Source of the DNA: Faucicola tetraodonis
Lineage (GTDB): Bacteria > Pseudomonadota > Gammaproteobacteria > Pseudomonadales > Moraxellaceae
Direction: 5' to 3' (one strand)
DNA: 64,000 bases
Assembly (NCBI GenBank): GCA_032017425.1
Contig: DALZPW010000001.1
Under the pieces are notes generated by a model that did no database searches, had not been told where the DNA came from, and was given only the letters and a program-made list of their open reading frames with translations. The translations under genes were made by a program, and so were the position numbers. Position 1 is the stretch's first letter; each line of letters begins with the position of its first letter. This document shows positions 1 to 8,621 of this stretch, piece by piece.

Positions 1-546
1 CTGAAAGCTTTTGTACTCATCTAAATGATTGACGGCAAAAATGGTTTGATGATTGACCGCTAGATTGGGTAACATTCTAGAATGCGCACCTGTTGCCAAT
101 ACCAAATCTCGATAAGCAAGCGTTGTTTGAGAAGCTTCATTGACTAGCGAGTGAACCTCAATAACTTGTTCATCGGCATTAATATCAGTGACTTGATGAA
201 AATTTAATAGGGTCAGGTTTAACGTTTCTGCCATTTTTGCCGCGCTCGCATTGGCGATAGAATCGGCAAGTTTGTTTTGCGCATAGGCATTTGACAAGGT
301 TGGCTTAGCATAGCTATCACCACTGTCTTGACACACCATGACAATAGGCAAGCTAGTCGTTAGTTTTCTGAGCTCACGCGCTAGCGTATAACCCGCCATT
401 CCTGAACCAATAATGATTACAGGTTGTGGTTCTGTATTTGACAGTTGCGCAATAGGCGCATCATTTGAATTGATACTGTCTAAGCTTACACTATTGTCGC
501 TGGCACTATCGACACTCGCACTATCGGCATTGTTAGTTGATTGCAT
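1..546 (-). CDS. rubB: Rubredoxin-NAD(+) reductase, C-terminal part outside window
   Basis: Only the first 182 codons are in the window; the gene runs off the left edge. Seen: an FAD-binding Rossmann motif VIIIGSGMAGYTLARELR at residues 43-60 and a second FAD motif, LVLATGAHS, at 148-156, the pattern of pyridine-nucleotide-disulfide oxidoreductase-type rubredoxin reductases. The family moves electrons from NAD(P)H to rubredoxin, in many Pseudomonadales for alkane hydroxylase AlkB; no alkB is visible here. The first 40 residues are polar (Asp, Ser, Asn) and lie outside the fold. The gene begins 21 bases after the rubredoxin stop on the same strand, so the two are almost certainly one transcript, which is the main support for the specific name. 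Confidence 0.85.
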   Translation of the reverse strand, partial: MQSTNNADSASVDSASDNSVSLDSINSNDAPIAQLSNTEPQPVIIIGSGMAGYTLARELRKLTTSLPIVMVCQDSGDSYAKPTLSNAYAQNKLADSIANASAAKMAETLNLTLLNFHQVTDINADEQVIEVHSLVNEASQTTLAYRDLVLATGAHSRMLPNLAVNHQTIFAVNHLDEYKSFQ

Positions 547-567
547 AATAAAACCCTATTATATTTA

Positions 568-732
568 TTATAGTTCAATCATTTCAAAGTCCACTTTGCT
601 AACCCCACATTCAGGGCAAGTCCAATCTTCGGGAATATCTTCCCAGCGTGTACCTGGGAGGATGCCTTCTTCTGGGCAGCCCAATGCCTCATCATACACC
701 CAACCACACACGATACATTGATATTTTTTCAT
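568..732 (-). CDS. rubA: Rubredoxin
   Basis: A complete 54-residue protein, the normal size for a one-iron rubredoxin. The four iron ligands are Cys6 and Cys9 (CIVCGWVYD) and Cys39 and Cys42 (CPECGVSK), and the conserved Trp37 before the second pair is present. It is a small cytoplasmic electron carrier. The downstream same-strand gene is its reductase, giving a two-gene electron-transfer operon. An AGGGA-type ribosome site precedes the ATG. An extra Cys19 is not an iron ligand in the family. It is too short to be found by a 60-codon ORF cutoff but is unmistakable by motif. Confidence 0.95.
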   Translation of the reverse strand: MKKYQCIVCGWVYDEALGCPEEGILPGTRWEDIPEDWTCPECGVSKVDFEMIEL

Positions 733-1001
733 TGGTAACTTTCCCTATGTTAGTGGTAACTTTTGCTATTGAAGATAAGGATAAAAATTGCAATTACAAT
801 GCCGAGCAGTATGTTAACCATGCAAAACTTACGCAATTACCTAAAAATTTAACTTGCGATAGTTTACAAGTATGCACTGAAACAAGCAAGCCAATGACAG
901 GCAACATTCAATCCCATACCGCAAATTTTTAAATCAGTTCGCCCAAGCCTAGCCTATTAATCATGGTTAAAGTAAAGGCTTAACGCCATCCATGACCCTG
1001 A
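733..1001. other. Gene-free stretch between rubA and apt
   Basis: Between the divergent rubA and apt genes I see no convincing gene. It must hold the rubA promoter, but I could not assign its hexamers. An open frame on the + strand (747-932) has no ribosome site, domain or gene-like composition and is not called. Confidence 0.4.
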
Positions 1002-1030
1002 TTGGCTCAGCAGGAAAAAATTGCTAGAAT
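1002..1030 (+). promoter_or_regulatory. Probable sigma-70 promoter for apt
   Basis: A -35-like TTGGCT (1002-1007) is followed after 17 bases by TAGAAT (1025-1030), and the -10 carries the extended TGC just upstream. It lies about 80 bases before the apt ATG. Spacing and the extended -10 are good; the -35 matches 4 of 6 consensus bases. Confidence 0.5.
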
Positions 1031-1047
1031 GAGGCACGCTTGAGCAA

Positions 1048-1099
1048 TTTTTACTTACTTTTTACTTAACACTTACTTTTACTTAATTTTTTACTTAAC
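1048..1099 (+). repeat. Short degenerate TTTTACTTA repeats in apt leader
   Basis: About four imperfect copies of a T-rich unit ending TTTACTTA occur in a row between the predicted apt promoter and its start codon. They would lie in the untranslated leader of the apt mRNA. No function is evident; simple slippage is a sufficient explanation. Confidence 0.6.
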
Positions 1100-1111
1100 T
1101 GGGTCAATCCT

Positions 1112-1648
1112 ATGCAGCCGACTATCACCCCTGATTCACCACATCCATTTTGGCAAATCATCAGAGTGGTACCTGATTTTCCCAAACAAGGCATTGCGTT
1201 TTATGATATCACCCCATTATTGCGCGCTCACATCAATGCGGTAATTGATGCGTTACTGGCAGCGATACCACAGCCAGTATTCGATGCGGTTGATTGCTTT
1301 GGCGCCATTGAAGCACGGGGGTTTATTTTTGCTAGCCTGTTGGCGGGTCGAACAGGCAAAGGCATGGTACTGGTACGCAAAGAAGGCAAGCTGCCCCCGC
1401 CTGTGGCGAATAAAAGCTATGCGCTAGAGTATGGTAGTGATACTTTAGAGATGCAGGCGGGACTTGCGCCCGCTAATGTGTTGTTAGTGGACGATATATT
1501 GGCGACAGGGGGTACTTTGAGCGCTGCAGTGGGACTTTGTGAAGCCGCAGGGCATCAGGTGTTAGGCGCACTTGTATTGCTTGATTTGGTGGATTTGCAT
1601 CAACCGCTTGCTATACCACTTTATACCGTGTTGCAAGCTAAAGGCTAG
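1112..1648 (+). CDS. apt: Adenine phosphoribosyltransferase
   Basis: Salvages adenine by joining it to PRPP to give AMP and pyrophosphate in the cytoplasm. The 178 residues match the family length. Seen: the N-terminal PDFPKQGIAFYDITPLL segment, the ARGFIFA stretch, the flexible-loop region VLVRKEGKLPPP, and the PRPP-binding motif VLLVDDILATGGT near residues 123-135. The start is the only ATG before the conserved N-terminus; its ribosome site is weak. It stands alone, faces tal across a short hairpin, and has its own predicted promoter. Confidence 0.95.
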   Translation: MQPTITPDSPHPFWQIIRVVPDFPKQGIAFYDITPLLRAHINAVIDALLAAIPQPVFDAVDCFGAIEARGFIFASLLAGRTGKGMVLVRKEGKLPPPVANKSYALEYGSDTLEMQAGLAPANVLLVDDILATGGTLSAAVGLCEAAGHQVLGALVLLDLVDLHQPLAIPLYTVLQAKG

Positions 1649-1661
1649 TGGGGTGGCATGG

Positions 1662-1692
1662 GGCTAATCATGACTAAAGGACATGATTAGCC
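1662..1692. terminator. Hairpin between convergent apt and tal
   Basis: GGCTAATCATG (1662-1672) pairs perfectly with CATGATTAGCC (1682-1692) across a 9-base loop. It sits just after the apt stop and before the tal stop on the other strand, where a shared terminator is expected. There is no strong U-run on either side, so it may act as an mRNA-end stabiliser instead. Confidence 0.5.
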
Positions 1693-1763
1693 GCTAACAA
1701 AAATTTAATGAACCAAGCTTCATCCATTAAAGTTTTAATGAATAAAGCTTTAATTAACAACAC

Positions 1764-2702
1764 TTAGTTAACCAAGCCTCTCAAGGTTTGCTCTAACGCT
1801 TCTCTAGCTTGGATAAAGCCTTCAATACCAGCAGATAATAACGCTTGGCTGATAGGATCAAGCGCATGCTGCTCGGCAAATTGGGTCTCATCGAGGGTTT
1901 GTTTTTTGAGGTCAATAAATTTCATGTCTGGGAATAGCTGACGCTCGACTTTGACGTCCATCGTGGCAAGTTGGTCTAGCAAATCAGGCGCAATCGTTAA
2001 TAAATCACAACCCGCCAATGCCAATATTTGCTCAATGCTGCGAAAACTCGCGCCCATGATTTGGGTGGTGTAGCCATGCTGTTTGAAGTAATGATAGATA
2101 GTTTTGACTGAGCTCACGCCTTTATCACGACTGATTTCGATGCTATCGAGTCCTTCATCTTTTTTCTGCCAATCCAAAATCCGTCCGACAAATGGCGAAA
2201 TCAAGGTAACATCGGCATCGGCACAGGCTTGGGCTTGGTGCAAGCCAAATAGCAGCGTCACATTACAATGGATACCTTGTTGCTCTAGCGCTTTGGCGGC
2301 TTGGATGCCTTCCCAGGTGCCAGCGATTTTGATGAGTACGCGTTTTTTATCAATCCCAGCGGCTTCATAGGCTTTGATAAATTGCTGCGCTTTGACAATG
2401 GTGCCATCGGTATCATAAGACAACCTTGCATCCACTTCGGTGGAAACACGACCATCAATCAGTTTTAAAATTTCGGTGCCGATATAAATGGTGAGCTCAT
2501 CAATCACCGCATCCATATCATTGGGGTGTTTTTTTAATGTCTCAATTAAAATAGGCTGCATTTGTGGCGCTGACAATGCCTTGGTAATCAAGCTTGGGTT
2601 GGTGGTCGCATCGACTGGTTTTAAGCGGGCAATCGCTTGCAAATCCCCAGTATCTGCCACAATGGTTGTCATCATTTTTAGTTGGTTTAAGCTGCTAGTC
2701 AT
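1764..2702 (-). CDS. tal: Transaldolase
   Basis: Moves a three-carbon dihydroxyacetone unit between sugar phosphates in the non-oxidative pentose phosphate pathway, the source of erythrose 4-phosphate for the aromatic pathway encoded next door. At 312 residues it matches the TalB (subfamily 1) class. Seen: the N-terminal DATTNPSL signature at residues 31-38, the Schiff-base lysine Lys125 in VLIKIAGTWEG, and the CNVTLLFGLHQAQACADADV block. An AGGA ribosome site lies 6 bases before the ATG. It is transcribed alone and away from pheA. Confidence 0.95.
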   Translation of the reverse strand: MTSSLNQLKMMTTIVADTGDLQAIARLKPVDATTNPSLITKALSAPQMQPILIETLKKHPNDMDAVIDELTIYIGTEILKLIDGRVSTEVDARLSYDTDGTIVKAQQFIKAYEAAGIDKKRVLIKIAGTWEGIQAAKALEQQGIHCNVTLLFGLHQAQACADADVTLISPFVGRILDWQKKDEGLDSIEISRDKGVSSVKTIYHYFKQHGYTTQIMGASFRSIEQILALAGCDLLTIAPDLLDQLATMDVKVERQLFPDMKFIDLKKQTLDETQFAEQHALDPISQALLSAGIEGFIQAREALEQTLRGLVN

Positions 2703-3125
2703 GTACTTTCCTAAATGTCAAATTGCTGCATGTCTCTGATAACCTATCAGCGACAAAATGGTTCAGGGACAAAATAGTATGGTTTCATTCAATGTTGTTT
2801 AACCTATGTCAAAAGCTATCACAAACATTGTGACGATCGCTAGTTTTTTTTCTATTTTGCAAGTATTTGTTAAGCACCAAGCAGAAAAATCCAATTTTTT
2901 TTAGGGTATGCCAAAAATATTGTGTCTATATCACTATTTGTGATGAAAAAGCGCCGAGCGAAACTCGATTAACAGGCGTGATTTGTGCTAGTATTAGGCA
3001 ATTTCTGCTATAAAGCCATTTGGTAACTTTGTATATTTCAAGGTATATTTCAAGCTAGGCTGCCTGTGATTTATGACCCTCAATCCTATCGCGCAGGTCA
3101 GTGTTGACTGTTGAGTTGTAATTTT
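2703..3125. other. Intergenic region between tal and pheA
   Basis: A divergent regulatory region of about 400 bases. A possible promoter for the aromatic operon is TTAACA (2969-2974), 17 bases, TATTAG (2992-2997), a moderate match. A 15-base inverted repeat, TCACAA-ACA-TTGTGA, lies at 2819-2833. No leader peptide rich in Phe or Tyr codons and no attenuator hairpin was recognised before pheA. Confidence 0.35.
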
Positions 3126-4226
3126 ATGAATGAACAAACGATGAGCAATGATGAATTAATTGGACTTCGCCAAAAAATCGATGAAGTGGATGAAAAAATC
3201 CAGCGATTAATCAACGAGCGAGCAGGCTATGCGGTGCAAGTAGCCAAAGCCAAAAAGACGCAAGAGGACAATCCGATTTTTTATCGCCCAGAGCGAGAAG
3301 CGCAGGTGCTAAAAAAAGTGATGGCGCGTAATGAGGGTCCACTCCCTGCCGATAAAATGGCACGTTTATTCCGCGAAATTATGTCAGTGTGTTTAGACTT
3401 AGAAGCCCCACAAAAAATTGCTTATTTGGGCCCTGCAGGCACCTTTACTCACATGGCAGCGCTAAAGCATTTTGGTAAAGCCGCCACGACCGTGCCGCTA
3501 TCGACCATTGCTGATGTGTTTCGTGAAGTGGAAGCCGGCTCTGCGATGTATGGCGTCGTCCCTGTGGAAAATTCCTCAGAAGGCGTGGTCAATCATACCC
3601 TCGATGGCTTCTTATCCTCCGATCTGAAAATCATTGGTGAGGTAGAATTACCGGTGCATCATCAATTTTTGGTAGGTGAGCATACCAAAGTGGGCGCGAT
3701 TTCAAAAATTTATGCCCACAGCCAAGCGCTCGCCCAATGCCGCCAATGGTTAGATACCCATTATCCCAATGTCGAGCGTGTGGCAGTCTCTAGCAATGGT
3801 GAAGCGGCGCGGCGTATCAAAAATGAGTGGCACTCAGCCGCGATTGCAGGGGAAGTGGCAGCAAGCGAATATAATTTGCACAAACTATTTGAAAACATCG
3901 AAGATACCCCGTCCAATACCACACGTTTTTTAATCATTGGCCGCGAAGCAGTAGCGCCGTCAGGTCAAGATAAAACCTCGATTTTAGTGGCAGCCAAAGA
4001 TCAGGCGGGCGCGCTGATTCAAATACTGCAGCCACTGGCAAAACATGGCGTATCGATGACCAGTATCGAAACCCGCCCAGAGCGTCCAAACAAATGGGCT
4101 TATGTGTTCTTTATTGATATGCTCGGTCATATTGACGATGCCAATATGCAAGCCGCCCTCGCTGAAATTCGCCCCCAAGTCAAAGATTTACGGGTATTAG
4201 GCGCTTATCCAAAAGCGGTGATTTAA
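3126..4226 (+). CDS. pheA: Bifunctional chorismate mutase / prephenate dehydratase (P-protein)
   Basis: Converts chorismate to prephenate and then phenylpyruvate, the committed steps to phenylalanine. Domains in order: AroQ-type chorismate mutase (about residues 5-90, starting ELIGLRQKIDEVDEKI), prephenate dehydratase (from IAYLGPAGTFTH near 98, with the catalytic TTRF motif near 264), and a C-terminal ACT domain with GALI and ETRP near 290 and 314, which in the family binds phenylalanine for feedback inhibition. The start is ambiguous: TTG 3111, ATG 3126 and ATG 3141 are in frame, none with a strong ribosome site; 3126 is chosen. hisC follows closely, then tyrA-aroA, forming one aromatic operon. 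Confidence 0.95.
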   Translation: MNEQTMSNDELIGLRQKIDEVDEKIQRLINERAGYAVQVAKAKKTQEDNPIFYRPEREAQVLKKVMARNEGPLPADKMARLFREIMSVCLDLEAPQKIAYLGPAGTFTHMAALKHFGKAATTVPLSTIADVFREVEAGSAMYGVVPVENSSEGVVNHTLDGFLSSDLKIIGEVELPVHHQFLVGEHTKVGAISKIYAHSQALAQCRQWLDTHYPNVERVAVSSNGEAARRIKNEWHSAAIAGEVAASEYNLHKLFENIEDTPSNTTRFLIIGREAVAPSGQDKTSILVAAKDQAGALIQILQPLAKHGVSMTSIETRPERPNKWAYVFFIDMLGHIDDANMQAALAEIRPQVKDLRVLGAYPKAVI

Positions 4227-4280
4227 CCGTTTTTGGCAATAAAATTTTATCAGTATCAATCATCAACTAAAGGTTTTGAT

Positions 4281-5366
4281 ATGACGATCCAATCGGTCAA
4301 TCACAGTATTGAGCAGTTAAAAGCTTATGAAATGGATAAATCCAATGAAGAGCTGACACGTGAGTATGGCTTGGGTGACATCGTTAAATTGGCGAGCAAT
4401 GAAAACCCAACGGGCTGCTCGCCACACGTGACCTTGGCAATCACGTCAAAATTGGGTGAGTTATCGCGTTATCCCGATGGCGCAGGGCAGGGGCTTAAAC
4501 AGGCGTTAGCCGATTTTTTGGGCTGCGAAACAAAACAAATTGTGTTGGGGAATGGCTCTAATGAATTACTCAATAACATTACCGCAAGCTTTGCCGATGG
4601 CGATGATGTGATCGTGTATTCTCAATACGCGTTTTCGGATTACGAATTGGCGTCTTTGGGTATCAATGAGCGAACCCAACAAGTCGCTGCCAAAAATTTT
4701 GCTCATGATTTGCCTGCGATGCTTGAGACTATCAATCAAACCGCCAATTGTAAAATGGTGATTATCACCAATCCCAACAACCCCACCGGCACCGTGCTCG
4801 CCAAAGATGACCTGATTAAATTCATCAAAAAAGTGCCATCGGAGGTGTTGGTGGTGATTGATGAAGCTTACATCGAATTTGTGCCAACGCTCAGCTGTGT
4901 AGATTTGACCCAAGAGTATGACAATGTCATTGTGCTACGTAGCTTTTCCAAAGCTTATGGACTGGCAGCCTTACGCATTGGTTATGCGGTAAGCAGCGCA
5001 AGCATTGCTGAGATTTTAAATTATACGCGCCAGTCGTTTAATACCAGTACATTGGCGCATGCCGCCGCCACAGCAGCGATTAAAGACCAACATTTTATTA
5101 ACCAATATTTGGCGTTTAACCATGAGCAAAAACAAGCCTTGTATGATGGCTTGGATAGCTTAGGTGTCGTCTATGTCAAATCGGCTACCAATTTTGTGAT
5201 GGTTAATGTCGGCGATGGCATGGACATCTACCAAACATTGATTGAGCAAGGCGTGGTAGTGCGACCGATGGTTGGTTACGGTCTGCCAGCCTGGATACGT
5301 GTGAGTGTGGGTTTGCCTGAAGAAATTAACCGTTTTTTAGATACGTTGGCGCAGGTATTGAGCTAG
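4281..5366 (+). CDS. hisC: Histidinol-phosphate aminotransferase family (aromatic aminotransferase role likely)
   Basis: A fold-type I PLP aminotransferase of 361 residues. Seen: the SNENPTGCSPHV N-terminal motif, the TNPNNPTG motif, VIDEAYIEF, and the PLP-binding lysine in RSFSKAYGLAALRIGYA near residue 225. By sequence it is HisC, but it lies between pheA and tyrA-aroA, where related Pseudomonadales carry a hisC paralogue thought to transaminate aromatic keto acids, so that role is inferred from context. An upstream in-frame TTG (4233) exists, but ATG 4281 has AAAGG 7 bases before it and matches the family N-terminus. Whether another hisC exists in the genome cannot be seen. Confidence 0.9.
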   Translation: MTIQSVNHSIEQLKAYEMDKSNEELTREYGLGDIVKLASNENPTGCSPHVTLAITSKLGELSRYPDGAGQGLKQALADFLGCETKQIVLGNGSNELLNNITASFADGDDVIVYSQYAFSDYELASLGINERTQQVAAKNFAHDLPAMLETINQTANCKMVIITNPNNPTGTVLAKDDLIKFIKKVPSEVLVVIDEAYIEFVPTLSCVDLTQEYDNVIVLRSFSKAYGLAALRIGYAVSSASIAEILNYTRQSFNTSTLAHAAATAAIKDQHFINQYLAFNHEQKQALYDGLDSLGVVYVKSATNFVMVNVGDGMDIYQTLIEQGVVVRPMVGYGLPAWIRVSVGLPEEINRFLDTLAQVLS

Positions 5367-5370
5367 GCCA

Positions 5371-6261
5371 ATGTTAGAAAAAAATCGTGAAGTATTTTGG
5401 CATTTTTTAGCGTTATTTGTGGTCATCGTTTGGGGAACAACATTAGCAAGCACCAAGGTGCTGCTGGCGGATATGTCACCCATTCAGATTTTGCTGTATC
5501 GGTCGGTATTTGCCTATGGGTTATTGTTTGCGATGTCACCTAGACTGCAAACCTTTAGCAGTGTAAAAAACGAAGTGTTGTATTTTTTGTCGGGGCTGTG
5601 CGGTATCACCTTGTATTTTTTGCTAGAAAATACCGCATTGCTATATACCTATAGCAGTAACGCGGCGCTGCTAGTCACAGCATCCCCCTTGTTTACGGTG
5701 CTGATTGCCAGTTTTATCATTAAAACCCATACCTTTAGCAAGTTGCTGTTGACCGCGTGTGTGATGGCATTGGTTGGCGTGGCGTTGGTACTGGCGAATC
5801 AGCCGATGAATTTGACCAATGGCATGCTGGGTAATATTTTGGCAATATTAAGTGGGTTGGCATGGTCATTTTTTGGCTTTGCTAACAGTGCCATTAAAGA
5901 TGAACTAAGCCCGATGGTACGCATGCGTAAAGTGTTTTTGTATGGCATAATCACCGCGTCGCTGTATATGCTTGTGACAGGTGAAGCCTTTATCAACCTT
6001 CACGCGTTTACGCCCATCAATCTGGCAAATTTGCTGTTTTTGGGTGGTATCGCTTCTGCCTTGTGTTTTGTGTTGTGGACCAATGCCAATAAGCATTTGG
6101 GGGTGGTAAAAACCTCGCTGTATATTTATTTTATTCCCTTCATTGCGGTATTGTTGGGTGTGGTTTTATTGGGTGAAACAATCACCATCAGCACTATTTT
6201 GGGTGGGATTTTGATTGCGCTCGCAGTCTTTTTAGCAAATTATAAAAAATCGGTAAGTTAA
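5371..6261 (+). CDS. EamA/DMT-family transporter
   Basis: A 296-residue inner-membrane protein with about ten hydrophobic segments in two EamA repeats (for example WGTTLASTKVLLADMSPIQI early and LLFLGGIASALCFVLWTNAN in the second half). The family exports small metabolites and amino acids. It starts 4 bases after the hisC stop and its own stop abuts the tyrA-aroA ATG, so it is embedded in the aromatic operon. This suggests, without proving, that it exports an aromatic amino acid or pathway intermediate. Substrate unknown. Confidence 0.85.
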   Translation: MLEKNREVFWHFLALFVVIVWGTTLASTKVLLADMSPIQILLYRSVFAYGLLFAMSPRLQTFSSVKNEVLYFLSGLCGITLYFLLENTALLYTYSSNAALLVTASPLFTVLIASFIIKTHTFSKLLLTACVMALVGVALVLANQPMNLTNGMLGNILAILSGLAWSFFGFANSAIKDELSPMVRMRKVFLYGIITASLYMLVTGEAFINLHAFTPINLANLLFLGGIASALCFVLWTNANKHLGVVKTSLYIYFIPFIAVLLGVVLLGETITISTILGGILIALAVFLANYKKSVS

Positions 6262-8496
6262 ATGTTTGAAAAAGTATGTTTTATTGGGCTAGGGCTCATC
6301 GGCGCAAGTTTGGCACAAGCCATGCGTGATAAAAAATTGGCCAAATCAATTGTGGCGGTCAGCCGTTCACAAGCAACCATTGACAAAGGTATCAACTACG
6401 GACTGCTTGATGCAGGATTTGATGATGCTGCACTTGCGGTGCAGGGGTCAGACTTGGTGGTGATAGCCACGCCGGTACAGGCGGTCAAAAAGATTTTTGA
6501 GCAAATCAAACCCATCATTACCGATAAAACCATTATCATGGATGTGGGCAGTACCAAAGGCAATATTATTGCAGACGCCAGCGCGGTGTTTGGTGAGGAT
6601 ATGCCCAAAGGTTTTGTGCCAGCCCATCCGATTGCCGGCGCAGAAAAATCAGGGATTGATGCGCGTAATGCCAAACTATTTGATAACCATAAAATTATCT
6701 TAACGCCGTTAGATACCACTAGCAAACAAGCGGTTAAAAAAGTGATTGAGCTATGGGCACAGACTGGTGCAGAAGTGGTAACCATGCCAGCGGATTATCA
6801 TGATAAGGTGCTCGCGCGTACCAGTCATTTACCCCACTTGCTAGCCTACAATCTAGTTGCTCAACTAGCCAAGCACAACGACAATATGGATATTTTTCGT
6901 TTCGCGGCGGGTGGTTTTCGGGATTTTACCCGTATCGCCGCCAGCGACCCAACCATGTGGCATGATATTTTTTATGCCAATAAAACCGCGCTCCTCGATG
7001 CCATTGATGAGTTTAGTGAGCAATTAAGCCAGTTGAAAGCAATTATTGAAACCAATGATTCTGAGCAGATGCTGGGTATATTGACCCAAGCCCAAGCCGC
7101 TCGACAACATTTTGGACATATGTTAAATAAAACGCCTTATTTGGAAAAACAAGCCATGAAGCAAACTTACGTTATCGCCCCAGCGCAACAATTTGAAGGC
7201 AGTCACACCGTCGCAGGTGACAAGTCTATTTCTCACCGTTCGATTATGTTTGGTTCGTTAGCCAAAGGGACTACCACGGTGACAGGGTTTTTGGAAGGTG
7301 AAGACGCACTCGCTACTTTGCAGGCCTTTCGCGATATGGGCGTAGTGATTGAAGGTCCAAACCAAGGCAGGGTAGTGATTCATGGGGTTGGATTACATGG
7401 GTTAAAACCCTCGCATGATCCGCTATATATGGGTAATTCAGGCACCAGTATGCGCTTGTTATCAGGTATTTTATCAGCACAAAAATTTGATTCAGTGATG
7501 ACGGGTGACCCGAGTTTATCCAAGCGTCCCATGGAACGGGTCGCCAAGCCTCTGCGGGAGATGGGTGCCAAAATCCAAACCACGGGCGAAAAAGGTACGC
7601 CGCCGATTAGCATCACCGGTAATCAAACTTTAACAGGTATCCGCTATGAAATGCCGATGGCATCAGCGCAGGTGAAATCGTGTTTGCTGCTAGCAGGGCT
7701 ATGGGCACAAGGCACCACTGCGGTGATTGAGCCAGAAGTAACGCGCGATCACACCGAGCGCATGCTGACGGCATTTGGTTATCCTGTGACAGTGTCAAAA
7801 GTGCACAATGGCAATCAAATTAGTGTGACAGGGGGCGGCGAATTAACGGCATGTGATATCGCAGTGCCTGCTGATATTTCATCTGCGGCATTTTTTATGG
7901 TGGCAGGCGCCATCGCCCAACAAGGCAATGTGACCATCAACAAAGTGGGCATCAATCCCACGCGCACCGGCGTGATTGATATCCTAAAGCTGATGTGCGC
8001 TGATTTGACATTGACCAATGAAACCACCGTTGGCGGTGAGCCAGTTGCCGATATCGTGGTGAAATCTTCAAAATTGCAAGGTATTGAGATTCCTGAGCAC
8101 TTGGTGCCACTCGCCATTGATGAATTTCCTGTGCTGTTTGTGGCAGCAAGTTGTGCCACGGGTAAAACCGTGCTACATGGCGCAGCTGAGTTACGCGTTA
8201 AAGAATCTGACCGTATTCAAGTCATGGCAGATGGGCTAAAAACCTTAGGAATTGCCTGTACTGTACTCGATGATGGCATTGAAATTGAAGGTCGCGGTGA
8301 TGTGGCACAGGTGTTTGGCGGTGGTGAGATTGAATGTCACCATGACCATCGCATTGCCATGAGTTTTACTGTGGCAAGTTTGCGCGCTAGCGATACGATT
8401 ACCATTCATGGTACTGAGACGGTCAATACCAGCTTCCCTAACTTTGCTGAACTGGTCAATAGTGCAGGGTTGCAAGTTAAAGTGGTGACTGACTAA
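6262..8496 (+). CDS. Fused prephenate dehydrogenase / EPSP synthase
   Basis: A single 744-residue protein joins two enzymes of the aromatic pathway. Residues 1-290 are TyrA: NAD-binding GLGLIGASLAQAM at 8-20 and the catalytic histidine region RTSHLPHLL near 186. Residues about 302-744 are AroA, which makes 5-enolpyruvylshikimate 3-phosphate: GDKSISHRS near 320, GNSGTSMRLLSG near 391, RVKESDRI near 645 and DHRIAMSF near 693 are all intact. No stop or frameshift lies at the join. Such TyrA-AroA fusions are known in Pseudomonas and Acinetobacter relatives. The ATG directly follows the transporter stop, so translation is probably coupled. Confidence 0.95.
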   Translation: MFEKVCFIGLGLIGASLAQAMRDKKLAKSIVAVSRSQATIDKGINYGLLDAGFDDAALAVQGSDLVVIATPVQAVKKIFEQIKPIITDKTIIMDVGSTKGNIIADASAVFGEDMPKGFVPAHPIAGAEKSGIDARNAKLFDNHKIILTPLDTTSKQAVKKVIELWAQTGAEVVTMPADYHDKVLARTSHLPHLLAYNLVAQLAKHNDNMDIFRFAAGGFRDFTRIAASDPTMWHDIFYANKTALLDAIDEFSEQLSQLKAIIETNDSEQMLGILTQAQAARQHFGHMLNKTPYLEKQAMKQTYVIAPAQQFEGSHTVAGDKSISHRSIMFGSLAKGTTTVTGFLEGEDALATLQAFRDMGVVIEGPNQGRVVIHGVGLHGLKPSHDPLYMGNSGTSMRLLSGILSAQKFDSVMTGDPSLSKRPMERVAKPLREMGAKIQTTGEKGTPPISITGNQTLTGIRYEMPMASAQVKSCLLLAGLWAQGTTAVIEPEVTRDHTERMLTAFGYPVTVSKVHNGNQISVTGGGELTACDIAVPADISSAAFFMVAGAIAQQGNVTINKVGINPTRTGVIDILKLMCADLTLTNETTVGGEPVADIVVKSSKLQGIEIPEHLVPLAIDEFPVLFVAASCATGKTVLHGAAELRVKESDRIQVMADGLKTLGIACTVLDDGIEIEGRGDVAQVFGGGEIECHHDHRIAMSFTVASLRASDTITIHGTETVNTSFPNFAELVNSAGLQVKVVTD

Positions 8497-8621
8497 ACCA
8501 TAGGTGAGCTAAACTTGTATCACTGTCGCAAGTCTTTACATGGATGACATAAAAACTAAGATAGACTATGACTTTCTTAGTTTTTACTTTTTTACAAAAA
8601 ATAAAATTTATCGTTGTGTTA

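Noticed and set aside
747..932. Open reading frame between rubA and apt
   Set aside because: No ribosome site, no domain and an unlikely composition; it lies in the divergent promoter region.
2819..2833. TCACAA-ACA-TTGTGA inverted repeat as a CRP/Vfr site
   Set aside because: The half-sites are in the opposite orientation and spacing to the TGTGA-N6-TCACA consensus, so it is not called an operator.
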